Of a DNA stretch of 64,000 nucleotides, positions 52,800 to 60,902 are shown one piece after another. The notes under the pieces are model-generated. The model had not been told where the DNA came from. It saw nothing but the letters and a program-made list of their open reading frames with translations, and made no database searches. How positions within the stretch are numbered: the stretch's first letter is position 1; every line of letters starts with the position of its first letter. The position numbers and the translations under genes were made by a program. Source of the stretch: Bacteroidota bacterium (GTDB lineage: Bacteria > Bacteroidota > Bacteroidia > 2-12-FULL-35-15); assembly GCA_025963715.1 (NCBI GenBank), contig JAOQAG010000022.1, positions 62,001 to 126,000 of the forward strand. The letters run 5' to 3'.

Positions 52800-54563
52800 A
52801 TGGGTTTTCTAAGCACACTTGTTCCTAAAAATCAGAATCTATCAACATCGTCATTCAGTGTTACCATCAATGGTGCAAAACTGAAAGATACGTACGCTGT
52901 TTCTGCATTAATGGTGACCAGGAGTGTGAATAAAATACCATTTGCGCAATTGATTCTTTTGGATGGTGATGTTTCTGAACAGGATTATCCGGCCAGCAGC
53001 TCCGAAACATTTATTCCCGGCGCTAAAGTAGAGATACTAATGGGGCACGGACAAAAAGACAAAAAAGTGTTTTCCGGCATCATCATCAAACATTCCATTC
53101 AGTTATTGCAGGGACAGCCAATGATGCTTACGCTGGAGCTGAAAGATGAAACAGTGAAATTAACGGTTGGAAGAAAAAATAAATTTTTTGAAAATAAAAC
53201 GGACGATGCGATCATTAAAGATGTATTGAAATCGTTTGCCGGTAAGCTGGAACCAACAACAGTACAGCATGAGGAGATGGTGCAGTATTTTTGTACCGAT
53301 TGGGATTTTGTAATGTCAAGGGCAGATGTTTCCGGACAATTAGTATTTGTGGAGGATGGGAAAGTAAATGTGAACAAACCTGATTTTACACAAACGCCAA
53401 AGCTGAGTGTTGTTTTTGGTGCCAATGTGTATGAATTTGAAGCGGAGATGGATGCGCGGGATGAATATAAAAGTGTGGAAGCAAGTTCATGGGACGATGC
53501 TACACGCAAAATAGTTAAGAAAACAAGCAAACCGCCGGTTTTGGGTAAAGAAGAAGGAAATCCAAGTGGAGCAGTACTCTCCGACGTGATCGGCCTGGAT
53601 AAATTTGCATTGCAGCATTCCGGTCAGGTAAAAGATATGGAGCTGGAATCCTGGGCAAGCGCTAAATTATTGCGCAGCCGCATGGCAAAAATAAAAGGAC
53701 GCGCACGCATCGACGGTTACAATGATATAAAACCGGGCGACCTGATCGGGATCGATCAGTTCTCCAAACGGTTCAACGGAACGGCGTTTGTATCTTCGGT
53801 AATGCACAGCCTTTCGGCTGATTCATCGTATTATACAGACATTCAGTTTGGCTATTCACAGGAATGGTTCAGTAGAAAATACAATGATATAACTGAAATG
53901 CCTGCATCGGGCTTATTGCCTTCGGTGTATGGGTTGCAGGTAGGGATTGTAGTAAAAATTACAGAAGATCCGCAAAATGATTATCGTGTAAAAGTGAATT
54001 TGCCGATGGTCGCCGTGGGCCAGGAAGGTGTGTGGGCAAGACTTGCAAATCTGGATGCCGGAAAAGAACGCGGTTCTTTTTTTTACCCGGAAGTAGGCGA
54101 TGAAGTGATCCTGGGTTTTATGAATGACGACCCGAGAGAACCGGTAATATTGGGAATGCTGTACAGCAAAAATGCAAAAGGCAAACCACCGCTGGAGCCT
54201 ACAACGGATAATTTCAAAAAGGGTTTTTATACCAAAGAAAAATTGAAGCTCGAATTTGATGACGATAAAAAAAGCGTCACCATTGAAACGCCGGGCGGAA
54301 ATAAAATAATTATAACGGACAAAGACGATTCGAAGATCACGATCTCCGATTCAAATAAAAATATAATTGAAATGTCGAAAGACGGTATTGCGATCACCAG
54401 TGGGAAAGATTTGAAAATAAAAGCAAAAGGCGATATCACAATTGAAGGAGTGAACATTACATCAAGCGCCGACTCAAAATTAAAAGCAGAAGGAAATGGT
54501 GGAGTGGAGCTTTCATCGAGTGCCAATGCGGTGATCAAAGGATCTGTTGTACAGATAAATTAG
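52800..54563 (+). CDS. VgrG-like central spike protein (Afp8)
   Basis: 587 residues. Residues 1 to about 350 match the gp27-like hub (FSVTINGAKLKDTYAVSALM, KVFSGIIIKHSIQLLQGQPM, DWDFVMSRADVSGQLVFVED, KLLRSRMAKIKGRARIDGYN). About 375-450 is a gp5 OB-fold (GLQVGIVVKITEDPQNDYRV, GVWARLANLDAGKERGSFFY, PEVGDEVILGFMNDDPREP). The C-terminus (about 470-587) is a repetitive Asp/Lys/Ile beta-helix (SKITISDSNKNIIEMSKDGI). It forms the trimeric spike under the PAAR tip. No C-terminal toxin extension. Confidence 0.95.
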   Translation: MGFLSTLVPKNQNLSTSSFSVTINGAKLKDTYAVSALMVTRSVNKIPFAQLILLDGDVSEQDYPASSSETFIPGAKVEILMGHGQKDKKVFSGIIIKHSIQLLQGQPMMLTLELKDETVKLTVGRKNKFFENKTDDAIIKDVLKSFAGKLEPTTVQHEEMVQYFCTDWDFVMSRADVSGQLVFVEDGKVNVNKPDFTQTPKLSVVFGANVYEFEAEMDARDEYKSVEASSWDDATRKIVKKTSKPPVLGKEEGNPSGAVLSDVIGLDKFALQHSGQVKDMELESWASAKLLRSRMAKIKGRARIDGYNDIKPGDLIGIDQFSKRFNGTAFVSSVMHSLSADSSYYTDIQFGYSQEWFSRKYNDITEMPASGLLPSVYGLQVGIVVKITEDPQNDYRVKVNLPMVAVGQEGVWARLANLDAGKERGSFFYPEVGDEVILGFMNDDPREPVILGMLYSKNAKGKPPLEPTTDNFKKGFYTKEKLKLEFDDDKKSVTIETPGGNKIIITDKDDSKITISDSNKNIIEMSKDGIAITSGKDLKIKAKGDITIEGVNITSSADSKLKAEGNGGVELSSSANAVIKGSVVQIN

Positions 54564-54573
54564 TAAACAAATA

Positions 54574-54769
54574 AAAAATAGTAGACAGTAGACAAGAAAA
54601 ATAAAAAGTAGGCAATAAGGAAAAATGCAATAGGCAAAAAAATAAAAAGTAAACAGTAGACAAGGGGAAAATAGGTAGTAGATAGGCTTTGGCAAAAAAA
54701 ATAAAAAATAAAAAGCAAATAACAACCCCAGACTAATTACTAAAGACTAACAACTAAAGACTAAAAAAA
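54574..54769. repeat. T-poor period-7 repeat tract interrupting the eCIS operon
   Basis: The 206-base gap between spike and PAAR genes is the longest inside the eCIS cluster and holds no gene. Recognisable heptamer runs: AGTAGAC AGTAGAC; AGTAAAC AGTAGAC; AAAAAAT AAAAAAT AAAAAGC; and ACTAAAG ACTAACA ACTAAAG ACTAAAA right before the PAAR start. Purines dominate and T is scarce on the plus strand. No terminator or promoter box is visible. Confidence 0.7.
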
Positions 54770-55048
54770 ATGCCGGGAGCAGCAAGAGTAGGCGATACAA
54801 CAAATCATGGCGGAACCGTAATCGGGCCGGGTATATCTACCGTATTGATCGGAAAAAAACCGGCGGCAGTATTGGGTGATAATCATGTTTGTCCGATCCC
54901 GCCAAACACAGGACATATAACAAGCAGTGTATTTACAATGGGTAGCGCCACTGTGCTCATCGGCGGAAAGCCCGCATTACGTGCAGGCGATGTATGTGTG
55001 TGCGGCGCCTCAGCAGCAGTGGGCGAACCAACAGTAGTATTAGGATAA
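54770..55048 (+). CDS. PAAR-domain spike tip (Afp10-like)
   Basis: 92 residues, a single PAAR domain: MPGAARVGDTTNHGG at the start, VLGDNHVCPIPPNTGH in the middle, MGSATVLIGGKPALRAGDVC near the end. Possible zinc ligands H13, H39/C41, H49, C76 and C78. It caps the VgrG-like spike and could carry bound effectors. No toxin extension. Lies before the gp25 gene rather than after it as in Afp. Confidence 0.95.
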   Translation: MPGAARVGDTTNHGGTVIGPGISTVLIGKKPAAVLGDNHVCPIPPNTGHITSSVFTMGSATVLIGGKPALRAGDVCVCGASAAVGEPTVVLG

Positions 55049-55061
55049 AAAAGCATAGAAC

Positions 55062-55493
55062 ATGGCAGCAAATGATTTTATAAATTCTTCGAAAGCCTTT
55101 TTAGGCAGAGGCTGGTCTTTCCCTCCCAATTTTGTGAAAGGCGGGAATGCCGTGGATATGCTGGAAGCAGAGCTGGATATTAAAAGCAGCCTGATCATTA
55201 TACTTTCCACCACGGTGGGAGAGCGTGTAATGCAGCCTGATTTCGGCTGTAACCTCGATAAATTAATTTTTGAACCGCTGGACACTACGTTCTCAACATA
55301 CATTACTTCGCTGATTAAAAATGCGATCCTTTATTTTGAACCGCGTGTAACATTGAATGATGTAAGCTATGATGCGGATGAATTAAATGGAAAAGTGGAG
55401 ATCACTATAAACTTTACAATTAATGGTACCAATACACGATCAAATATTGTGTACCCATTCTTTTTAAACGAAGGCACTGACGTTACTCAATGA
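55062..55493 (+). CDS. gp25/GPW-like baseplate wedge protein (Afp9)
   Basis: 143 residues of the GPW/gp25 family: FLGRGWSFPPNFVKGGNAVD, VGERVMQPDFGCNLDKLIFE, IKNAILYFEPRVTLNDVSYD and the end VEITINFTINGTNTRSNIVY. It is a lysozyme-like-named but structural wedge protein of the baseplate. The stop overlaps the start of the next gene by 4 bases (ATGA), indicating translational coupling. Confidence 0.95.
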   Translation: MAANDFINSSKAFLGRGWSFPPNFVKGGNAVDMLEAELDIKSSLIIILSTTVGERVMQPDFGCNLDKLIFEPLDTTFSTYITSLIKNAILYFEPRVTLNDVSYDADELNGKVEITINFTINGTNTRSNIVYPFFLNEGTDVTQ

Positions 55494-58400
55494 TAAAAGA
55501 TTGTAATACACGGAATCCTCTTTTGAGGGATGGTACAAGCCAGCAACAACGACTTCTGAAAGCGTTGCTGCCGTCTTATGTATCGGTGGATGAGCGCAGC
55601 ATGCAGGACTTGATCACTTTTGCCGGAAAGTACGGGAAAGAGATCAATTATTATGATGCGAACAATGCAGTGAATGGCGACTGGCAATCGTTTTTTACCA
55701 ATATGGTAATTGATGAAACCGGGCAAACGACACAACCGCATTATGCATTATTCGTTGCTTTCCTCGAAATTTTCAAAATTGCGCAGGATGATTTAAATAC
55801 GATCACGCAGCGGCATCTTGATTTTTATTACCGCGATGTATTGCGGATGGAAGAGCAGGATGCGATCCCCGACCAGGTATTTATTATTTTCGGATTGGCG
55901 CAGCAGGTTGCCTCCACACTGATCACGCAAGGTACACAGCTGAATGCAAAAAAAGATGCAACAGGTGTGGATCTGGTCTACGATACTACAAAAGATATTG
56001 TGGTGAACACCACTCAGATCACCGATCTGAAAGCATTGTATTATAATAAGGATTTTGATAAGCGTTTATACGCATCGCCGATCGCAAATTCGGCTGATGG
56101 CAATGGAAAGGAAATTGAAGGGGATGAAAAAAAATGGGAAACATTTGGAGCACCAGCTGATCCGTCCCTGCCTTTTAACTCGGCATTAATTGACAGAACG
56201 CAGGCTGAAGTTGGATTTGCATTTGCTTCCCCGGTTTTACAAATGGCGGAAGGAAACAGGATCGTGAAAATGACCCTGACGTTTGATAATCTGTTGAACC
56301 TGCAAACGGCCGATCTTCAGAATACATTCACGATTTTATTCAGCGGTGAAAAAGACTGGATCGCACCATCTGCAGATCCTGCAAAATCACCGGCAGATTC
56401 CATTTATATTGGGGCAGCAGGAACAAACAGCATTGTGATCGTCCGCACTATTACTACCGACCAACCGGCAATTGTAAATTACAGCCAGGTTATTTTGAAA
56501 AGCCCGTACAGCACCCTGTGGCCGGTTGTAAAAATAGTATTGAATACCGCAGGAACTTCCTCGCCTTATATCTACGAAAAATTAAAATCACTGGTGCTTA
56601 CCAATGCACAAATTTCGGTGGATGTGGAAGGTGTTAAAAACCTGATCCTTCAAAACGATCAGTCGAAACTGGATCCATCAAAACCATTTCAGCCTTTTGG
56701 GAACCGTCCGGTTTTAACTTCTGGCTTTTACATTGGCAGCAGTGAAGTGTTCAGTAAAACATTAACTTCCATCGATCTTAATATTACCTGGAAAGGATTA
56801 CCGCTGGACGCTACCGGTTTTGCCGGTTATTACCACAATTATCTTCCGCCCGAAAGAGTGCGTTCCAATACTGCTTTCAGGGTAAATGTGGATATCCTCG
56901 ATGGTAAAGACTGGCATAACCTGCTGGCATCTGATACAAGTGTGGTGAGCATTGCTTCCACAGCTACAGCTGCCAGTAGCAGTGCTGCTGCTTCCGCACG
57001 TGCATTTTCATTTTCACACACAATAGGAAACGATAATGCGCGCTTATTCAACCCGAATTATGACGCGGCTATATCGCCATTCAGAACTATTTCGATTACC
57101 AATGCGCTGGCATTTTATAACCGGGATGCGGATTTTAGTTTGGAGGAGCTTACCAAACTGGATAACTCTACATCGCGCGGATTTTTACGCCTCGCATTGG
57201 AAGATGTGGATTTTGGTCACCAGGATTTTCAAATTTCATTTGCAACGCAGGCGATTAAAGCTGCAAAAGCAACAGCAACGGAAACGGCAGCCAATACGTA
57301 TCCACTACCGAATGAACCTTACACACCGCTGATCTCCGAGATCACGCTGAACTATACTTCTACAGTAAATATTTCGCTTGTAAATAATGCAACAACCAAT
57401 AGTCAGAACGGTTTTAATAATCGCGTGGACCAGTTTTTCCATGTAGAACCTTTTGGCGTTGCTGAAAATCATCCTTTCATTACAAAAAATACAGCGTTTA
57501 TTAATTTATTGCCGGTGTATACTAATGAAGGATCCTTGTACATTGGATGTGCAAACCTGAATGCACCTGAAACACTTTCCATACTTTTTAAAGTAGCGGA
57601 AGGCAGCGCAGATCCTGATCTGGATAAACAACCGGTGGAATGGAGCTACATGGTGAACAACGAGTGGATCCAATTCCCACAGTTGAAGATCCTTTCGGAT
57701 TCCACCAACGGATTGCTTACTTCCGGCATCATTGTTTTTGATATTTCCAAAACAATTACCAATACCAATACACTTTTACTAACCGGTTTGTGCTGGTTGA
57801 AAGCGTCTGTAAAAGATGATTCATCGGCGGTATGCAAATTAATTGATTTGCGTACACAAGCAGTTACTGCGGTGTTTGCAGACAATGGAAATGATCCGAA
57901 CCATTTACTGGTAAGCCTTCCGGCAAATACCATTACGGAGCTGGTGGACAGCAATTCGGATATTGAAAAAGTAGAGCAGCCGTACGCCTCTTTCGGAGGA
58001 AAAATAAAAGAACAAAGCAATGAATATTACACACGTGTGAGTGAGCGTTTGCGCCACAAGCACCGTGCAGTAAATATCTGGGATTACGAACATTTGGTGC
58101 TCGAAAAATTCCCAACGATCTACAAAGTAAAATGTTTGAACCACACCGATTATAGATCCTCTACATATATTAAGGAAGTAGCACCGGGGCATGTATCGCT
58201 GGTGATGATCGCAGATCTGAAAAATAAAAATTCGGTAAATCCATTACAACCGAAAACAAGTTTGATCCTGCTCACAGATATTGAAGAGTATATTAAAACC
58301 ATTAATCCGCCTGCAGTAGAATTGCATGTAAAAAATCCATTGTACGAAGAAATTGCCGTAGAATTTAACGTACGTTTTTTACCGGGATTTGACAATGGTT

Positions 58401-58927
58401 TTTACGGACAGAAACTGGAAGAAGACATTAAAAAATTTCTGGCACCATGGGCGTATTCGGTTACCGATATAGCATTTGGCGGCACCATTCACAAATCCAT
58501 GATCATCAATTTTGTGGAAGAGCAGCCGTATGTGGATTTTGTGACCTGCTTTAAAATGGACCAGATCATCGGTACCATCGTTAACAAAAATATTGAAGCA
58601 GCATTTGCAACTACATCTGCATCGGTGCTTACATCGGCGGCAGCGCATAATGTACATGTGCTGGAAACAGATGAATGCGATTGTGATGACAATGTGGTTA
58701 CAGCGCCGTTTGAGCCGGTTGATAAAACCTGCGATTGCGGTTGTGATGATTGCGGCCATTCATCAGGCAGCAGTTCCGGTACAACTTCTCCCGGCAGACC
58801 ACGTCCGCGCCCTTACGGTATCGGTGCGTTTTCGGTAGCCAATAATTTTATTGTAGGCAATGGAATAGCATTTCCTGAAAAGGGAGTGGATTTTATGGGA
58901 GTAGAAGACGATTTTCAAATTGATTAA
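55490..58927 (+). CDS. Baseplate J/gp47-like protein (Afp11) with Cys-rich tail
   Basis: 1145 residues. N-terminal ~200 residues: DGTSQQQRLLKALLPSYVSV, DLITFAGKYGKEINYYDANN, LDFYYRDVLRMEEQDAIPDQ; the C-terminal third has the baseplate-J pattern (YYTRVSERLRHKHRAVNIWD, YEHLVLEKFPTIYKVKCLNH, VEFNVRFLPGFDNGFYGQKL, IAFGGTIHKSMIINFVEEQP). After this an unusual tail of about 80 residues carries Cys1063, 1065, 1081, 1083, 1085, 1088 and His1090 (CDCGCDDCGH), a Ser/Gly linker and Pro/Arg residues. The tail may bind metal or hold another part. Start overlaps gp25 by 4 bases. Confidence 0.93.
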   Translation: MIKDCNTRNPLLRDGTSQQQRLLKALLPSYVSVDERSMQDLITFAGKYGKEINYYDANNAVNGDWQSFFTNMVIDETGQTTQPHYALFVAFLEIFKIAQDDLNTITQRHLDFYYRDVLRMEEQDAIPDQVFIIFGLAQQVASTLITQGTQLNAKKDATGVDLVYDTTKDIVVNTTQITDLKALYYNKDFDKRLYASPIANSADGNGKEIEGDEKKWETFGAPADPSLPFNSALIDRTQAEVGFAFASPVLQMAEGNRIVKMTLTFDNLLNLQTADLQNTFTILFSGEKDWIAPSADPAKSPADSIYIGAAGTNSIVIVRTITTDQPAIVNYSQVILKSPYSTLWPVVKIVLNTAGTSSPYIYEKLKSLVLTNAQISVDVEGVKNLILQNDQSKLDPSKPFQPFGNRPVLTSGFYIGSSEVFSKTLTSIDLNITWKGLPLDATGFAGYYHNYLPPERVRSNTAFRVNVDILDGKDWHNLLASDTSVVSIASTATAASSSAAASARAFSFSHTIGNDNARLFNPNYDAAISPFRTISITNALAFYNRDADFSLEELTKLDNSTSRGFLRLALEDVDFGHQDFQISFATQAIKAAKATATETAANTYPLPNEPYTPLISEITLNYTSTVNISLVNNATTNSQNGFNNRVDQFFHVEPFGVAENHPFITKNTAFINLLPVYTNEGSLYIGCANLNAPETLSILFKVAEGSADPDLDKQPVEWSYMVNNEWIQFPQLKILSDSTNGLLTSGIIVFDISKTITNTNTLLLTGLCWLKASVKDDSSAVCKLIDLRTQAVTAVFADNGNDPNHLLVSLPANTITELVDSNSDIEKVEQPYASFGGKIKEQSNEYYTRVSERLRHKHRAVNIWDYEHLVLEKFPTIYKVKCLNHTDYRSSTYIKEVAPGHVSLVMIADLKNKNSVNPLQPKTSLILLTDIEEYIKTINPPAVELHVKNPLYEEIAVEFNVRFLPGFDNGFYGQKLEEDIKKFLAPWAYSVTDIAFGGTIHKSMIINFVEEQPYVDFVTCFKMDQIIGTIVNKNIEAAFATTSASVLTSAAAHNVHVLETDECDCDDNVVTAPFEPVDKTCDCGCDDCGHSSGSSSGTTSPGRPRPRPYGIGAFSVANNFIVGNGIAFPEKGVDFMGVEDDFQID

Positions 58928-58951
58928 TACAATACTAAAAATAGATAAGTC

Positions 58952-60688
58952 ATGCCAATAGAACCTAGAGACCAACTTAAAACATATTTTGAAACCGGTG
59001 ACATCCCAACACAGGATCAGTTTGACGCCGTACTGGATTCATACGTTCATAAAACGGATGATGGCATCACGATCTATGATCTGCCATCGAGCACCGAAAA
59101 ATATTTCGGGATCAATACACTTGTTCCTGAAGCTCCGCTGGGAATTACCGCTATGGGCGATGATGATACAATTGCATCATTTAATAAATCCGGCGATACA
59201 ACGGCAACCTGGTTCCTGAATTTAAACGGGGAAGAAGGAACAGGTTTCAACATTGATCAGGCGCTTGTATCCGGCCATACCAGCCGTTTGTTCATCAGTG
59301 AAACAAGCGGAGCGGTGGGACTTGGTACTACTACGCCGACACAAAAATTACAAATAGAAGCGTCTTCCGGCAACAATGTAACTGCTCTGAAAATTGTTAA
59401 TACGGCAACAGTTGCCAACGACGGGTTTGGTGTGGGACATGAGCATAGCAGCGGCGATCCGGGAATAAATGGATCCCTTGTTATTTTTGAAAATGAATTT
59501 TCACAAAGCACAAAACGCATGGTATTCCGCCCGGGCGGAAATGTGGGGATCAATATTCTGACCCCTGATACAAAACTGCACGTTGGCGGTGATCTTAACA
59601 GTCCGCCTATTGACCTTGACCTGATCGAAGGTACAGGCCTGGTAACAATAGGGCCGATGGAAAGCAATGTTATTTATGATTACCGCGGATTACAGGCACG
59701 TGAAGGAAATTATGTAGGAACGGTTTTGAATTTAACGGCTTCCACATTAAACTTACAGCGCCTTGGTGGCGATGTGCTTTTTTACGGTGATGATTCTTTT
59801 GATGATACCGACCGGACCATTTTAACGGAAGGATCTTATTTAGGGATCGGAGTAATTGATCCGGTACAACGCATTGATGTTGACGGCGCCATCAGGATCC
59901 AGTCGACAGATAAAGAATATGATGGAAGCATCCGTTACACCGGTGATGATTTTGAAGGATTTATGGATGGTACATGGCATTCGTTCACATCCGGCGGCGA
60001 TGGTGGTGGCCAATGGACACAGGTAGGCAGCATCATTTATTACAAAAAAGATATAAAAACATTTGTTGGGATCGGTACTTCTGAGCCTGAAACAACGCTT
60101 GATGTGGAGGATGGCGAACATGCAACCGGCAGCAATACTGCTGTACTTATTTATAACCATGCTGTAACCACAGGTAAAAACAATACAGATAAACGGATCG
60201 GGCTCGAGATAAAAAACACAGGCGATTGGGGAAATCCGAAAGGAAGAGACATCGGACTTTATATTTCAGACGTAAGCGGATCTACGATCACTGTGAATGG
60301 TAACATTGCTGCTATAATGAATGGTAACGTGGTGGTAGGTGACCTTGATGAGGTAAAACCATTTTTAGGCTCAGGCGCTAAAAATGTGCTGGCTATCAGA
60401 AACGGCGGAGAACCTTTTGCAGCCGGTGGCGTTACCAGCGTTCAGTTGTATTCTCAGAATTATGGTATAACAGGCGATTGTACATTGCATATTTTGAATG
60501 GAAACGGTGACCTGATGCGGCTTTACAAAGAAGACGGCCTGACAGAAGCGGATGAGCATGATATTTCGATAGATACATACGGAGCAATCGAAGCGGCTGT
60601 GATTGAAAATTTACGGACCCGGATCAACCAGTTGGAGCAACGCTTAATGAGATTCGGATTAATAGGAGATCCCGTTCCTGCACCTTAA
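58952..60688 (+). CDS. Second fibre-like eCIS protein
   Basis: 578 residues. Residues 1-37 match the first fibre protein (42147) at the same positions: L9, K10, F13, G16, I18, P19, T20, Q23, F24, D25, D29, S30, V32, D36, D37. The middle carries four beta-helix-like repeats of the form GLGTTTPTQKLQIEA, GINILTPDTKLHVGG, GIGVIDPVQRIDVDG, GIGTSEPETTLDVED, common in trimeric phage fibres. It ends in a short coiled coil (ENLRTRINQLEQRLMRFGL), consistent with trimerisation. It has no intramolecular-chaperone endosialidase domain that I can see. Probably a surface or receptor-binding fibre. Confidence 0.75.
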   Translation: MPIEPRDQLKTYFETGDIPTQDQFDAVLDSYVHKTDDGITIYDLPSSTEKYFGINTLVPEAPLGITAMGDDDTIASFNKSGDTTATWFLNLNGEEGTGFNIDQALVSGHTSRLFISETSGAVGLGTTTPTQKLQIEASSGNNVTALKIVNTATVANDGFGVGHEHSSGDPGINGSLVIFENEFSQSTKRMVFRPGGNVGINILTPDTKLHVGGDLNSPPIDLDLIEGTGLVTIGPMESNVIYDYRGLQAREGNYVGTVLNLTASTLNLQRLGGDVLFYGDDSFDDTDRTILTEGSYLGIGVIDPVQRIDVDGAIRIQSTDKEYDGSIRYTGDDFEGFMDGTWHSFTSGGDGGGQWTQVGSIIYYKKDIKTFVGIGTSEPETTLDVEDGEHATGSNTAVLIYNHAVTTGKNNTDKRIGLEIKNTGDWGNPKGRDIGLYISDVSGSTITVNGNIAAIMNGNVVVGDLDEVKPFLGSGAKNVLAIRNGGEPFAAGGVTSVQLYSQNYGITGDCTLHILNGNGDLMRLYKEDGLTEADEHDISIDTYGAIEAAVIENLRTRINQLEQRLMRFGLIGDPVPAP

Positions 60689-60700
60689 AAAATAAACATT

Positions 60701-60880
60701 ATGAAAGAACTAAAACTTACACTTACTGTAAACGAGACCAATCTTATTTTGAAAGCATTGGGAAATATGCCTTTCAATCAGGTGACCGAACTTGTAGGGA
60801 AAATTCATACACAGGCACAGCAACAGCTTGCTGGCACAGAAGAGCCAACAACACTGGCGGCAAAAAACGGGAGTCATTAA
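60701..60880 (+). CDS. Small phage-like protein (59 aa)
   Basis: ATG at 60701, stop at 60878-60880, 12 bases after the fibre gene and 22 bases before the next. Sequence pattern KLTLTVNETNLILKALGNMP, VTELVGKIHTQAQQQL looks like short helical proteins often found beside phage tail genes. No Cys, no signal peptide. Role unknown; possibly a fibre assembly factor. Confidence 0.72.
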   Translation: MKELKLTLTVNETNLILKALGNMPFNQVTELVGKIHTQAQQQLAGTEEPTTLAAKNGSH

Positions 60881-60902
60881 TAGCATTTAGAATAATTGAG
60901 AA

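Noticed and set aside
54770-55048. PAAR gene as an effector with a toxin domain
   Set aside because: The product is only the PAAR domain with no extension.
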